From an uncultured Pelagibacteraceae bacterium (GTDB lineage: Bacteria; Pseudomonadota; Alphaproteobacteria; Pelagibacterales; Pelagibacteraceae), in NCBI GenBank assembly GCA_902517745.1, contig CABYDS010000002.1, forward strand, positions 1 to 64,000: DNA of 64,000 bases. Reading direction: 5' to 3'. The notes under the pieces were generated by a model. That model ran no database searches. It was given only the letters and a program-made list of their open reading frames with translations, and was not told where the DNA came from. A program made the position numbers and the translations under genes. Of the stretch, positions 19,512 through 26,065 are shown piece by piece. Within the stretch, counting starts at the first letter, position 1, and every line of letters starts with the position of its first letter.

Positions 19512-22007
19512 TTATTTAACATTGGCTTGTAAATAATTTAAAATGGAATCTGTCCCACCTAAAACGCTCTCAAACAATTCAATAGCCTCAACGTCGTCTG
19601 TTTCTTTAAAGTAATCATAGTGACACTGTTGGTTTTTTGCAATTTTCTCATTTTTAGTCATACTTATGAAGCTCATCCAGCCCCATTGATTTAACAATCT
19701 AGAACCACATTTACTTTGAATATTTTCGCTGTGTCTAAAGAAAGGTATAATAGCATCTTCTCCTGGTTCTTCTCCAATATTAATCACTAAAATTTGATCA
19801 TCAGTATCAAGTTTTCTCTTATAAACTAAAGCTTCTTCAAGTTTAACTTTCTTATCAACTTCATTTATTAAATTTCCTTTAATAATTGATTTATATAATT
19901 GATCTTCTTTTTGCCTTTTTGGTTTAATTGGATTTGTATTAGATGAGAAGTTTACATTATTTGATTTAAGTTTAAATATTCCATTTTCATAATTAAATAT
20001 TGTAAAAATTTCTTTCATTGGTTCTGCAATTTCCTCGGTTATTTTCGCTTTAGCTATTTTTTTTGTATCATTTGGTAAAGTTCTTAAATTTTCATTATCT
20101 TTTAAATATTTTAATATAGAATTTGTCCCAGCTAAAATAGCTTCAAATAATTCCAAAGACTCAGCATCATTAGACTCAGAAAAATAATTATGAATACATT
20201 GTTGGTTTTCTGCAAAATTTACATTATTAGTTTCACTTACAAAATTCATCCAACCGCCCTCAATGAAATTTAACTCCTTAAATAACATGCCACATTTATT
20301 TATAATATTTTCACGGTGTCTAAACAAAGGCATGATTGTATCTTCATCTGCCTTCCTTCCTATATAAACAGCTAAAATTTGATCCTTCATTTCATCTGTT
20401 AATTTATCCTGGTAAACCAATGCTCCATCAAATTTAATATTTTTATCATCTTCAGATATCAAATTTCCTTTGATAAATGCTTTATATAATTCATGATCTT
20501 TTTGTTTATTTGGCTTAATAGGATTTGTGTTTGATGCAAATTTTACATCATTTGATTTAAGCTTAAATATTCCTCCAACATTATTATTAAAAATTTTAAA
20601 TTCTGAATATCTAAATTTTTTTTCATAATCAGTTGGTTTTTCAGATAGTTTTTTTGTCCAGAGATTGCTCCCCTCTGACATTATATTTGCATTGAATATC
20701 TCAATTGGTTGGATATGATAATATGCGCCATGAAACGGAAATACTTTAACTTCATGAGGTGAAAATTTACCTTCAAACCACTCCGGATGTTTTTCTGTCA
20801 CAAATCTCATTGACCAATTAATATAAAATTGTTTATCTGGGATTCTTCCCATTTTCAAATCACGCTGGTAATTTTCAAGACCACCTCGTTCATAAATAAC
20901 GTGTTCCATATGTGTTTTAAAAGGTTTTGTTCCACATGATGCTGCGCCAACTCCTTTTTTTGCTATATGTTTTATTAAAGTAATATCATCATATATTTTG
21001 AAAAGTTGCTCGTAAGCTTCTGCTAATGTTTTTCCATGTCTTGTTTTATAATCAAGAAGATTGAACTTTGCTAAACTTAACAATTCTACATTCGTTGAAA
21101 ATAATTGGCTTGTAGAGTGTGAATATCCAATTGCTTTACAACCTTTTGCTGCTGTTGGAATAAAATATCCTTCGTCACCAATCATGCTTAAAACATAGTC
21201 TAAATCCCACAATCCTTTTGACCAAAGTTCTTTATCTTGCATAACTATAGCCAACGCTAATTCAGCTGAAGCAAATCTCAATCTTACTGTTCCACAATTA
21301 TTAACTTTATGTCTTTTTTTATTCAGCTTCATAGGATTTTTAATTGGACAAAGTTTTGTTCTACTACGATTGCCATCTCTATCAAGTCGTTCAATCATTG
21401 CTTTATCTTTAAAATAATTTTGGATAGTTTTATGCTGATCTTCTGTAAAATTGAATTGATCATAATTAACTGCATAAAATGTTACTAATGGAGAAAGAAC
21501 ACCCCATAATTGATAATCTCTTGGATTAAAATTATCCTTACCAGAATTTTTATAGACCCAATTATCTTTTTCGGCGGTTGCAATATTTAATATTATTTCC
21601 CCATGCAAATCTATTCCTCCCTCAAAATCTATTGTGGCATAACTCATTAAAGCTCTTTGACATCTTTTGAAAATTTCTTCTTCAATTGTAGGAGTACTTG
21701 GAACTTTAAATTCACTAATTACTTTTGTGCACAATTCTTTGGTTAAAATTTTTCCACCTATATCTTCTTTCCAAAGATACTTTTGACTATGCCAATTATT
21801 GGCCTGTATATTTGTTCTATAAAATTTATATCTTTTATAATCTTTTATAATTCTATCTGTTTTGGGAAGTGGAACCTTTAGAAGCTCACTTGATTTAACA
21901 TGATCATCCATCATTTCTTTTGCTTCATCTGAATAAATTTGTTCTGCTAATATTGGATTTGTAAAAGTAAAAATTGAAAATAATAAAAATATTAAAAATT
22001 TTTTCAT
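19512..22007 (-). CDS. Exported alginate-lyase-like protein with duplicated C-terminal domain
   Basis: 831 residues with a clear signal peptide (MKKFLIFLLFSIFTFTNPILA, cleavage near residue 21). Residues about 60-450 look like an all-helical alpha/alpha-toroid domain related to alginate lyases; the segment KAIGYSHSTSQLFSTNVEL near 290 resembles their Tyr-His region. The C-terminal half contains two copies of a 150-residue module (about 478-645 and 673-831), each opening with G-I-F-K-L-K-S-N-x-V and containing S-N-T-N-P-I-K-P, a GNLI segment and a Cys near WM-F. The module is unknown to me. Predicted periplasmic or secreted; substrate unproven. Sole cargo of cassette A. Confidence 0.7.
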   Translation of the reverse strand: MKKFLIFLLFSIFTFTNPILAEQIYSDEAKEMMDDHVKSSELLKVPLPKTDRIIKDYKRYKFYRTNIQANNWHSQKYLWKEDIGGKILTKELCTKVISEFKVPSTPTIEEEIFKRCQRALMSYATIDFEGGIDLHGEIILNIATAEKDNWVYKNSGKDNFNPRDYQLWGVLSPLVTFYAVNYDQFNFTEDQHKTIQNYFKDKAMIERLDRDGNRSRTKLCPIKNPMKLNKKRHKVNNCGTVRLRFASAELALAIVMQDKELWSKGLWDLDYVLSMIGDEGYFIPTAAKGCKAIGYSHSTSQLFSTNVELLSLAKFNLLDYKTRHGKTLAEAYEQLFKIYDDITLIKHIAKKGVGAASCGTKPFKTHMEHVIYERGGLENYQRDLKMGRIPDKQFYINWSMRFVTEKHPEWFEGKFSPHEVKVFPFHGAYYHIQPIEIFNANIMSEGSNLWTKKLSEKPTDYEKKFRYSEFKIFNNNVGGIFKLKSNDVKFASNTNPIKPNKQKDHELYKAFIKGNLISEDDKNIKFDGALVYQDKLTDEMKDQILAVYIGRKADEDTIMPLFRHRENIINKCGMLFKELNFIEGGWMNFVSETNNVNFAENQQCIHNYFSESNDAESLELFEAILAGTNSILKYLKDNENLRTLPNDTKKIAKAKITEEIAEPMKEIFTIFNYENGIFKLKSNNVNFSSNTNPIKPKRQKEDQLYKSIIKGNLINEVDKKVKLEEALVYKRKLDTDDQILVINIGEEPGEDAIIPFFRHSENIQSKCGSRLLNQWGWMSFISMTKNEKIAKNQQCHYDYFKETDDVEAIELFESVLGGTDSILNYLQANVK

Positions 22008-22017
22008 AGATATATTA

Positions 22018-22023
22018 ATTATA
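22018..22023 (-). promoter_or_regulatory. Candidate -10 element of cassette A cargo gene
   Basis: Minus-strand TATAAT, 10 bp before the ATG at 22007, leaving a very short leader. The place of a -35 hexamer is occupied by repeat pair A2. Cassette B has the same TATAAT at the same distance from its own repeat pair, so the geometry is conserved. Confidence 0.5.
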
Positions 22024-22039
22024 ATATTCTATCTATCTA

Positions 22040-22061
22040 ACGTCTAGTTTACGTCTAGTTT
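22040..22061. repeat. 11-bp-period repeat pair A2
   Basis: Two adjacent copies of ACGTCTAGTTT, period 11, preceded by ATCTATCTA. It lies 33 bp upstream of the cassette A cargo start codon. Same orientation as A1 at the far end. Confidence 0.85.
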
Positions 22062-22137
22062 AAGAAAATTTATTATACATATTTTCAAATAATAATAGGT
22101 TAAGGTTTTATTAAAATGTAGGATTTGATGGGATTTA

Positions 22138-22167
22138 AGACTGTATGAGACCGTGTGAGACTACAAA
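22138..22167. repeat. Triple AGAC repeat beside att copy 2
   Basis: AGACTGTATG, AGACCGTGTG, AGACTACAAA: three decamers in a row, period 10 bp, 18 bp left of the att core. The same array occurs at 23634-23663 in cassette B. Looks like an array of one-helical-turn protein sites; function is inferred. Confidence 0.8.
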
Positions 22168-22185
22168 ATATCTCAACCCTATGTT

Positions 22186-22243
22186 TTTTAAGTCCTTTGT
22201 GTCTACCAATTTCACCACGAGGGCATGAGTTATTTTCATGAGT
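22186..22243 (-). repeat. att repeat copy 2 (orphan tRNA-Leu 5' half)
   Basis: 58 bp identical to 19334-19391: tRNA-Leu from its 5' end to the anticodon loop plus upstream bases. The 3' half of the tRNA is missing (replaced by CCCTATGTTTTT), so it cannot make a tRNA. Confidence 0.92.
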
Positions 22244-22271
22244 ATTTATGCTAATATTTATAATTGAACAA
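22243..22271 (-). promoter_or_regulatory. Duplicated tRNA-Leu promoter facing cassette A
   Basis: Minus-strand TTGTTC (22266-22271) and TATTTA (22243-22248) with a 17-bp spacer, the counterpart of 19391-19419. It now reads through an orphan tRNA half towards the cassette A cargo gene. Confidence 0.45.
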
Positions 22272-22307
22272 GTTTAATAAGTAAAATTTTTTTATTTTAT
22301 CTCTCTG

Positions 22308-22329
22308 GTTTCTAGTTTGTTTCTAGTTA
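22308..22329. repeat. 11-bp-period repeat pair B1
   Basis: GTTTCTAGTTT then GTTTCTAGTTA, period 11, preceded by ATCTCTCTG. It lies 47 bp beyond the cassette B cargo stop codon. Core TTTCTAG differs from the CGTCTAG core of cassette A but matches B2. Confidence 0.82.
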
Positions 22330-22375
22330 TCCTATAAAGTCCCAGAACCCAGAATCACGATCCCTAAAAGTTTTT

Positions 22376-23509
22376 TCATTTTATACAATTAGCATTAAAT
22401 CCAATTAGATTGTCTATGCCATACTTTGGTCTTTTGGCTAAATAAGTAATATCTTTTTCATGTTTTATTCCAGTTACCATTTCCATTAAGGTATCAATAG
22501 CTAAAGCCTCTTGATGTGTGTGCTTTCTAGCATTATGTTTTTTATATTGATTATTTTTTTGCTTACCATCGTATTTTCTTGAGGAGAAACTTTCATAATC
22601 AGTGATCCCTAAATTTAATACTTCTGCTGCTTTAGTAATTCTATTCATAACTAGGTCTGGAACTTTAGCCCCCCAATTTTTAGCTAAATAGATGTATCCT
22701 AGAGCTGAATTTAAACCATAAGAGTGATACCATAGGGCTCGAAACCCTCTAAAAGAATTATTATTGATATAGCCATCATCATAAAACACTTCCTCTATAT
22801 TTTTAAATCTAAAATTGAATTCTTTTGCTGCTAGTTTTTTATTGTTTGTCCAATGAGCATAAGCTAAGTTTGGAATTCCTCCGTTTCCCATTGCATAAAA
22901 TCCTTTTTCTTTCTCTAAAAATTCTTCAGGCTTAATAAATTTTTTATGCATTTTTTTAATATACTTGTTAACAATTTTAATTTCTTTATCACTTAAGTAA
23001 TCTTTAAGATAAATTGCTATTAGCAAATAATTTGTAAAAGCATCCCTTGCAAATTCATATGCATGATACCAGCAAGGTGCCTCGGGATTTCCATCTTTCC
23101 AACATTTTGGTTTCTTTTTTAACTCTTCTTTACCGATTGTATCTAGTAAAACATTTGCTTTAGCTATTTTAATCAATATTCCTTTAGCGTCATCAATGTC
23201 AGTTTTATCATTATTACCAATTGCATTATGGGTAGCAACAGCAAACATGCTCATTGGACCAGTTAGATTTAAGTGATTTACACTTCTAGAATTTCCCAGC
23301 GCCCACTCACTCATCCAATCTAAACGTATTAAGCTTTCAATTCTAGCTTTTTTATATTTGGATTTAAAAGTCTCACCACCCACATATGAGCATGACTTAA
23401 TCTTATCTGTATAAAAATGTTTAGGAAAAGATATATCTTTAGATTTAACTTTTGCTTCAGCAGATAAGCATAAAAATATGCCAAATAAAGTTAAAAGAAT
23501 TTTTTTCAT
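22376..23509 (-). CDS. Exported alginate-lyase-like protein (PL5-like fold)
   Basis: 377 residues with a signal peptide (MKKILLTLFGIFLCLSAEA, cleavage near 19). The mature protein looks like an alpha/alpha-toroid alginate-lyase domain: FRGFRALWYHSYGLNSALGY near residue 255 closely resembles the R-A-L-x-Y-H-x-Y-A-L segment of PL5 enzymes, and THNAIGN near 100 occupies the place of the family Asn-rich motif. Six or so cysteines suggest periplasmic disulfides. Predicted to act on uronic-acid polysaccharides or a related substrate; not proven. Sole cargo of cassette B. Confidence 0.7.
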   Translation of the reverse strand: MKKILLTLFGIFLCLSAEAKVKSKDISFPKHFYTDKIKSCSYVGGETFKSKYKKARIESLIRLDWMSEWALGNSRSVNHLNLTGPMSMFAVATHNAIGNNDKTDIDDAKGILIKIAKANVLLDTIGKEELKKKPKCWKDGNPEAPCWYHAYEFARDAFTNYLLIAIYLKDYLSDKEIKIVNKYIKKMHKKFIKPEEFLEKEKGFYAMGNGGIPNLAYAHWTNNKKLAAKEFNFRFKNIEEVFYDDGYINNNSFRGFRALWYHSYGLNSALGYIYLAKNWGAKVPDLVMNRITKAAEVLNLGITDYESFSSRKYDGKQKNNQYKKHNARKHTHQEALAIDTLMEMVTGIKHEKDITYLAKRPKYGIDNLIGFNANCIK

Positions 23510-23516
23510 TATTAAA

Positions 23517-23522
23517 ATTATA
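23517..23522 (-). promoter_or_regulatory. Candidate -10 element of cassette B cargo gene
   Basis: Minus-strand TATAAT 7 bp before the ATG at 23509. Repeat pair B2 starts 22 bp further upstream measured hexamer start to repeat start, the same spacing as in cassette A, so the repeats lie over the -35 position. Confidence 0.5.
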
Positions 23523-23538
23523 TTATTTCATCTCTTTA

Positions 23539-23560
23539 GTTTCTAGTTAATTTCTAGTTT
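23539..23560. repeat. 11-bp-period repeat pair B2
   Basis: GTTTCTAGTTA then ATTTCTAGTTT, period 11, preceded by ATCTCTTTA. It lies 29 bp upstream of the cassette B cargo start codon and carries the cassette-B-specific TTTCTAG core. Confidence 0.82.
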
Positions 23561-23633
23561 GGTAGAATTTATAATTCATATTGCAATAAAAATAATTAAA
23601 GTTTTTTTAAAATTTAGAATTTAATGGGATTTA

Positions 23634-23663
23634 AGACTATATGAGACTGTGTGAGACTATAAA
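23634..23663. repeat. Triple AGAC repeat beside att copy 3
   Basis: AGACTATATG, AGACTGTGTG, AGACTATAAA with 10-bp period, 18 bp left of the att core, the same arrangement as at 22138-22167. Both are preceded by TGGGATTTA. Confidence 0.8.
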
Positions 23664-23681
23664 TTTACTCTACCCTATGTT

Positions 23682-23722
23682 TTTTAAGTCCTTTGTGTCT
23701 ACCAATTTCACCACGAGGGCAT
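23682..23722 (-). repeat. att repeat copy 3 (original tRNA-Leu 5' half)
   Basis: 41 bp identical to the start of the tRNA-Leu att repeat; identity ends one base past the tRNA 5' end and the upstream DNA is unlike copies 1 and 2. This makes it the displaced 5' end of the ancestral chromosomal tRNA-Leu gene. Not functional as a tRNA. Confidence 0.9.
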
Positions 23723-23736
23723 TTGTAAAATTCATC

Positions 23737-23764
23737 GTTATATATATTAAAATTTATATCTCAA
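23737..23764 (-). promoter_or_regulatory. Probable ancestral tRNA-Leu promoter, now facing cassette B
   Basis: Minus-strand TTGAGA (23759-23764) and TATAAC (23737-23742), 16-bp spacer, with a start about 10 nt before the displaced tRNA 5' end. The -35 begins directly after the stop codon of the next gene. It would transcribe the orphan tRNA half and then the cassette B cargo gene. Confidence 0.5.
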
Positions 23765-25057
23765 CTATATTAAATTGTATTGATATTCTCTAGCTTCAAT
23801 TATTTGTTTTGGTAAATTAAGCTCAACATCATCTAAACTTATAAATTCATCTTTCTTGATGTCTTTTTTTAAGATAACATTATCAGTATATCCCATAGGT
23901 AAAATTCTTTCTTGTTTAGATCTTTCGGATGAAATCAACCTTCCTCTTGCACAATAACCCCCTTCTCCATCAAGTTTTTGTCCTGCTTTTAAATCTTTTT
24001 TTGCGACACTAGCTATTTCAGCATTAAAATTTTTTGTGTGACCTGTAGCCTTATTATCAAGGACTATGGAATAAATTGATTGAGCTAATTCTAATCCAAT
24101 ATAATGATAGGGCCTCCAAATGGCTGAATAACTTCCCGAAGAATCAGTTACCATTCCATAGTCTTTAAAACAGTTTTTCACATACTCATTTTGAGCTTTA
24201 ATAACAATATACACTCCCCATCTAAGATCATTAGGGATATCTTTTTTATCCAAATCAATGCTTGATATAACCTCAACTTGACCAGAATAATCTAATAAAC
24301 CTCCTTCGGATTTTGGAATTAATTTTTTAGCAATATCATAAACTCCGATTGGAGGATATGTTAATCCACTATTTGGGCATTTTAAGTCTGTAGCATTACT
24401 AACAGCACACATTTCTATGGATGATTTATCCCCACATAAAAAACTATTAAACATTTTAGGATTCATCCCAGATTCATTTTCAGCTCTTTCTTTAGTTAAA
24501 CCATAATGTCCCCAAACAGTTTCTGGTGTCGAATATTCAAACGATGGATGATATTTTGTTCCTTTACCTGCACATATAACTTCAAAACCATTTAATTTTG
24601 CCCATTCAATTTGTTCTAATATTAATGATGGTTGATCACCATAAGCCATTGAACAGATAACATTGTTTTTTCTTGCTAAATCAGACAAATACTTTCCACA
24701 TAAAACATCTGCTTCAACATTAACCATTATTACATGCTTTTTGCTTTCTATGATTTTCTTTGCATGTAATGTGCCTGCTATAGGGTTGCCTGTAGCTTCA
24801 ATAAATACATCAATTTCTCTGTTAAAAACTTTGTCTAAATTATCTGCAAAATTAATGTTTTGTATAGTTTCACTAGATAGCCCACTATTAAAACAATTTT
24901 TTTTTGCTCTCTCAATATCAAGTTCTATTATTGAATCTATAATGATTTTGTTTAATTGATTATATTGAGCGAGAAACATTGAAACAAATTTTCCACAACC
25001 AATAAAGGAAACTCTAATTGGTTTTTTTAAATTTTGAAGTTTAGAATATAAATACAC
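23765..25057 (-). CDS. Predicted NAD(P)-dependent dehydrogenase with C-terminal SAF domain (COG4091 type)
   Basis: 430 residues from a GTG start at 25057. An N-terminal Rossmann fold opens with RVSFIGCGKFVSMFLAQY near residue 17, followed by a homoserine-dehydrogenase-like catalytic region with EATGNPIAG near 90, and a C-terminal SAF domain (about 345-425) containing DLKAGQKLDGEGGY and GYTDNVILKKDIKKDEFIS. The combination is the family named predicted homoserine dehydrogenase with SAF domain; its true substrate, probably a sugar acid or hydroxy acid, is unknown. It follows azlD by 4 bp and was probably the ancestral neighbour of tRNA-Leu. Confidence 0.78.
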   Translation of the reverse strand: MYLYSKLQNLKKPIRVSFIGCGKFVSMFLAQYNQLNKIIIDSIIELDIERAKKNCFNSGLSSETIQNINFADNLDKVFNREIDVFIEATGNPIAGTLHAKKIIESKKHVIMVNVEADVLCGKYLSDLARKNNVICSMAYGDQPSLILEQIEWAKLNGFEVICAGKGTKYHPSFEYSTPETVWGHYGLTKERAENESGMNPKMFNSFLCGDKSSIEMCAVSNATDLKCPNSGLTYPPIGVYDIAKKLIPKSEGGLLDYSGQVEVISSIDLDKKDIPNDLRWGVYIVIKAQNEYVKNCFKDYGMVTDSSGSYSAIWRPYHYIGLELAQSIYSIVLDNKATGHTKNFNAEIASVAKKDLKAGQKLDGEGGYCARGRLISSERSKQERILPMGYTDNVILKKDIKKDEFISLDDVELNLPKQIIEAREYQYNLI

Positions 25058-25061
25058 GCTT

Positions 25062-25379
25062 CTATTTTAATAAGAAAAAAATAATAAACCAATAAGATAA
25101 TAATCCTGAAACAATAGTAGCGATTACACTCCTTGAGTAAAATCCAACAACTAAAGCAACAATTGCACCATAAATTTTTGGATCTGTGATTTCTACAAAC
25201 AAACCAAAATCATTAAAAAAAATACCAGGAAATATTATTGCTGGAAATACAGCTGCTGGAACATAATTAAGAACTTCTTTAACTTTTGTTCCAAGCATTT
25301 CTCTATCAATTAAAGCGACCATGGCCATCCTAGAGAAATAAGTTACAATTCCAGATACTATAATTGAAAACCAGGTCAT
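25062..25379 (-). CDS. azlD: AzlD-family branched-chain amino acid exporter subunit
   Basis: 105 residues with about four hydrophobic membrane segments and the family features S-R-M-A-M-V near residue 16 and YVPAAVFPAII near 40. AzlD works with AzlC as a two-component inner-membrane exporter of branched-chain amino acids or analogues. Its start overlaps the azlC stop by four bases, confirming the pair. Confidence 0.85.
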   Translation of the reverse strand: MTWFSIIVSGIVTYFSRMAMVALIDREMLGTKVKEVLNYVPAAVFPAIIFPGIFFNDFGLFVEITDPKIYGAIVALVVGFYSRSVIATIVSGLLSYWFIIFFLLK

Positions 25380-26062
25380 TTTTTTAACCTCAACATTATA
25401 AATGCAGCAATTAGAGCGACTATAGGAGATAATATTATGTAAGATTTAAATGGAGCATTAAATAAAATTAATGATGCAAACCCAGATACCAACATCACGA
25501 AAACATGATCTAGTTTTTTTAAGTCATTTACAATAATCGCTAAAAAAGTGAGAGGGATCGCAAATTTTAAACCCAATTCTTCAGGAATAAATGAGCCCAA
25601 TATAATTCCACTAATTGTGGATAACTGCCAACAAAACCAAAGTGTTACTCCTGTACCAAGAACATAATAATGTGGATTAGATAAATTTTTATTTTGTTTA
25701 ATGTACTTGTTAGATTCTGCAAAGCCTTGATCTACAATAAAATAAGAAATAAATAATTTTTTAATAAAACTCAGTTTTTCTAAATACTCAGATAAAACTG
25801 CTCCATATAGTAAATGTCTCGAGTTTATTACTCCAACTGATGTAATAGCTACTAATGATGAAGCTCCACCTGACAAAAGTTGCATAAATATTATCTGTGA
25901 AGCGCCGCCAAAAATAATCAAGGAAGTTGCATAAACTAAAATTGGATCAAAACCTAATTCAATACCAATAGCTCCAGTTATAATTCCAAAAGGAATTACT
26001 GATAACATATGAGGTAAAACAGCAACTATACCTTTAAAAAATATTTTTGATTTTGAAAGCAT
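25376..26062 (-). CDS. azlC: AzlC-family branched-chain amino acid exporter
   Basis: 228 residues with about six to seven transmembrane helices. The typical AzlC pattern is visible: LPHMLSVIPFGIITGAIGIE near residue 16, FGGASQIIFMQLL near 52, and SVGVINSRHLLYGAVLSEYL near 75. Large subunit of the AzlCD export pair; transported compound not determined by sequence. It lies 3 bp after the GGCT-like gene on the same strand. Confidence 0.88.
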   Translation of the reverse strand: MLSKSKIFFKGIVAVLPHMLSVIPFGIITGAIGIELGFDPILVYATSLIIFGGASQIIFMQLLSGGASSLVAITSVGVINSRHLLYGAVLSEYLEKLSFIKKLFISYFIVDQGFAESNKYIKQNKNLSNPHYYVLGTGVTLWFCWQLSTISGIILGSFIPEELGLKFAIPLTFLAIIVNDLKKLDHVFVMLVSGFASLILFNAPFKSYIILSPIVALIAAFIMLRLKK

Positions 26063-26065
26063 TAA

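Larger units (their letters stand above)
19334..22185. mobile_element. tRNA-Leu cassette A without recombinase (2.85 kb)
   Basis: Unit between att copies 1 and 2 (repeat distance 2852 bp). In order it contains the tRNA-Leu 5' half, a tRNA promoter, an 11-bp-period repeat pair (19456-19477), one cargo gene (19512-22007, minus), a second repeat pair (22040-22061), three AGAC repeats at 10-bp spacing (22138-22167), the segment CCCTATGTTTTTT, and the next att core. It has no integrase. The organisation is the same in cassette B. The boundaries follow from the duplicated tRNA half; mobility is inferred. Confidence 0.82.
22008..22375. other. Junction between tRNA-Leu cassettes A and B (gene-free)
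   Basis: This 368-bp stretch holds no gene. From left to right it contains a candidate -10 TATAAT for the cassette A gene (minus, 22018-22023), repeat pair A2 (22040-22061), AT-rich DNA, three AGAC repeats (22138-22167), att copy 2 (22186-22243), a duplicated tRNA promoter (22243-22271) and repeat pair B1 (22308-22329). These are annotated separately. Confidence 0.85.
22186..23681. mobile_element. tRNA-Leu cassette B without recombinase (1.50 kb)
   Basis: Unit between att copies 2 and 3 (repeat distance 1496 bp), organised as cassette A: tRNA 5' half, tRNA promoter, repeat pair B1, one cargo gene (22376-23509), repeat pair B2, triple AGAC repeat, CCCTATGTTTTTT and att core. It is remarkably small for an integrative element, with one gene and no recombinase. 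Confidence 0.82.

Noticed and set aside
22186..22226. Second and third tRNA-Leu genes (here and at 23682-23722)
   Set aside because: Both copies stop in the anticodon loop and lack the 3' half, so they cannot fold as tRNAs.
15161..23663. CRISPR array or minisatellite
   Set aside because: The repeats are two or three units of 10-11 bp with no spacers, and they flank genes. There are no cas genes.
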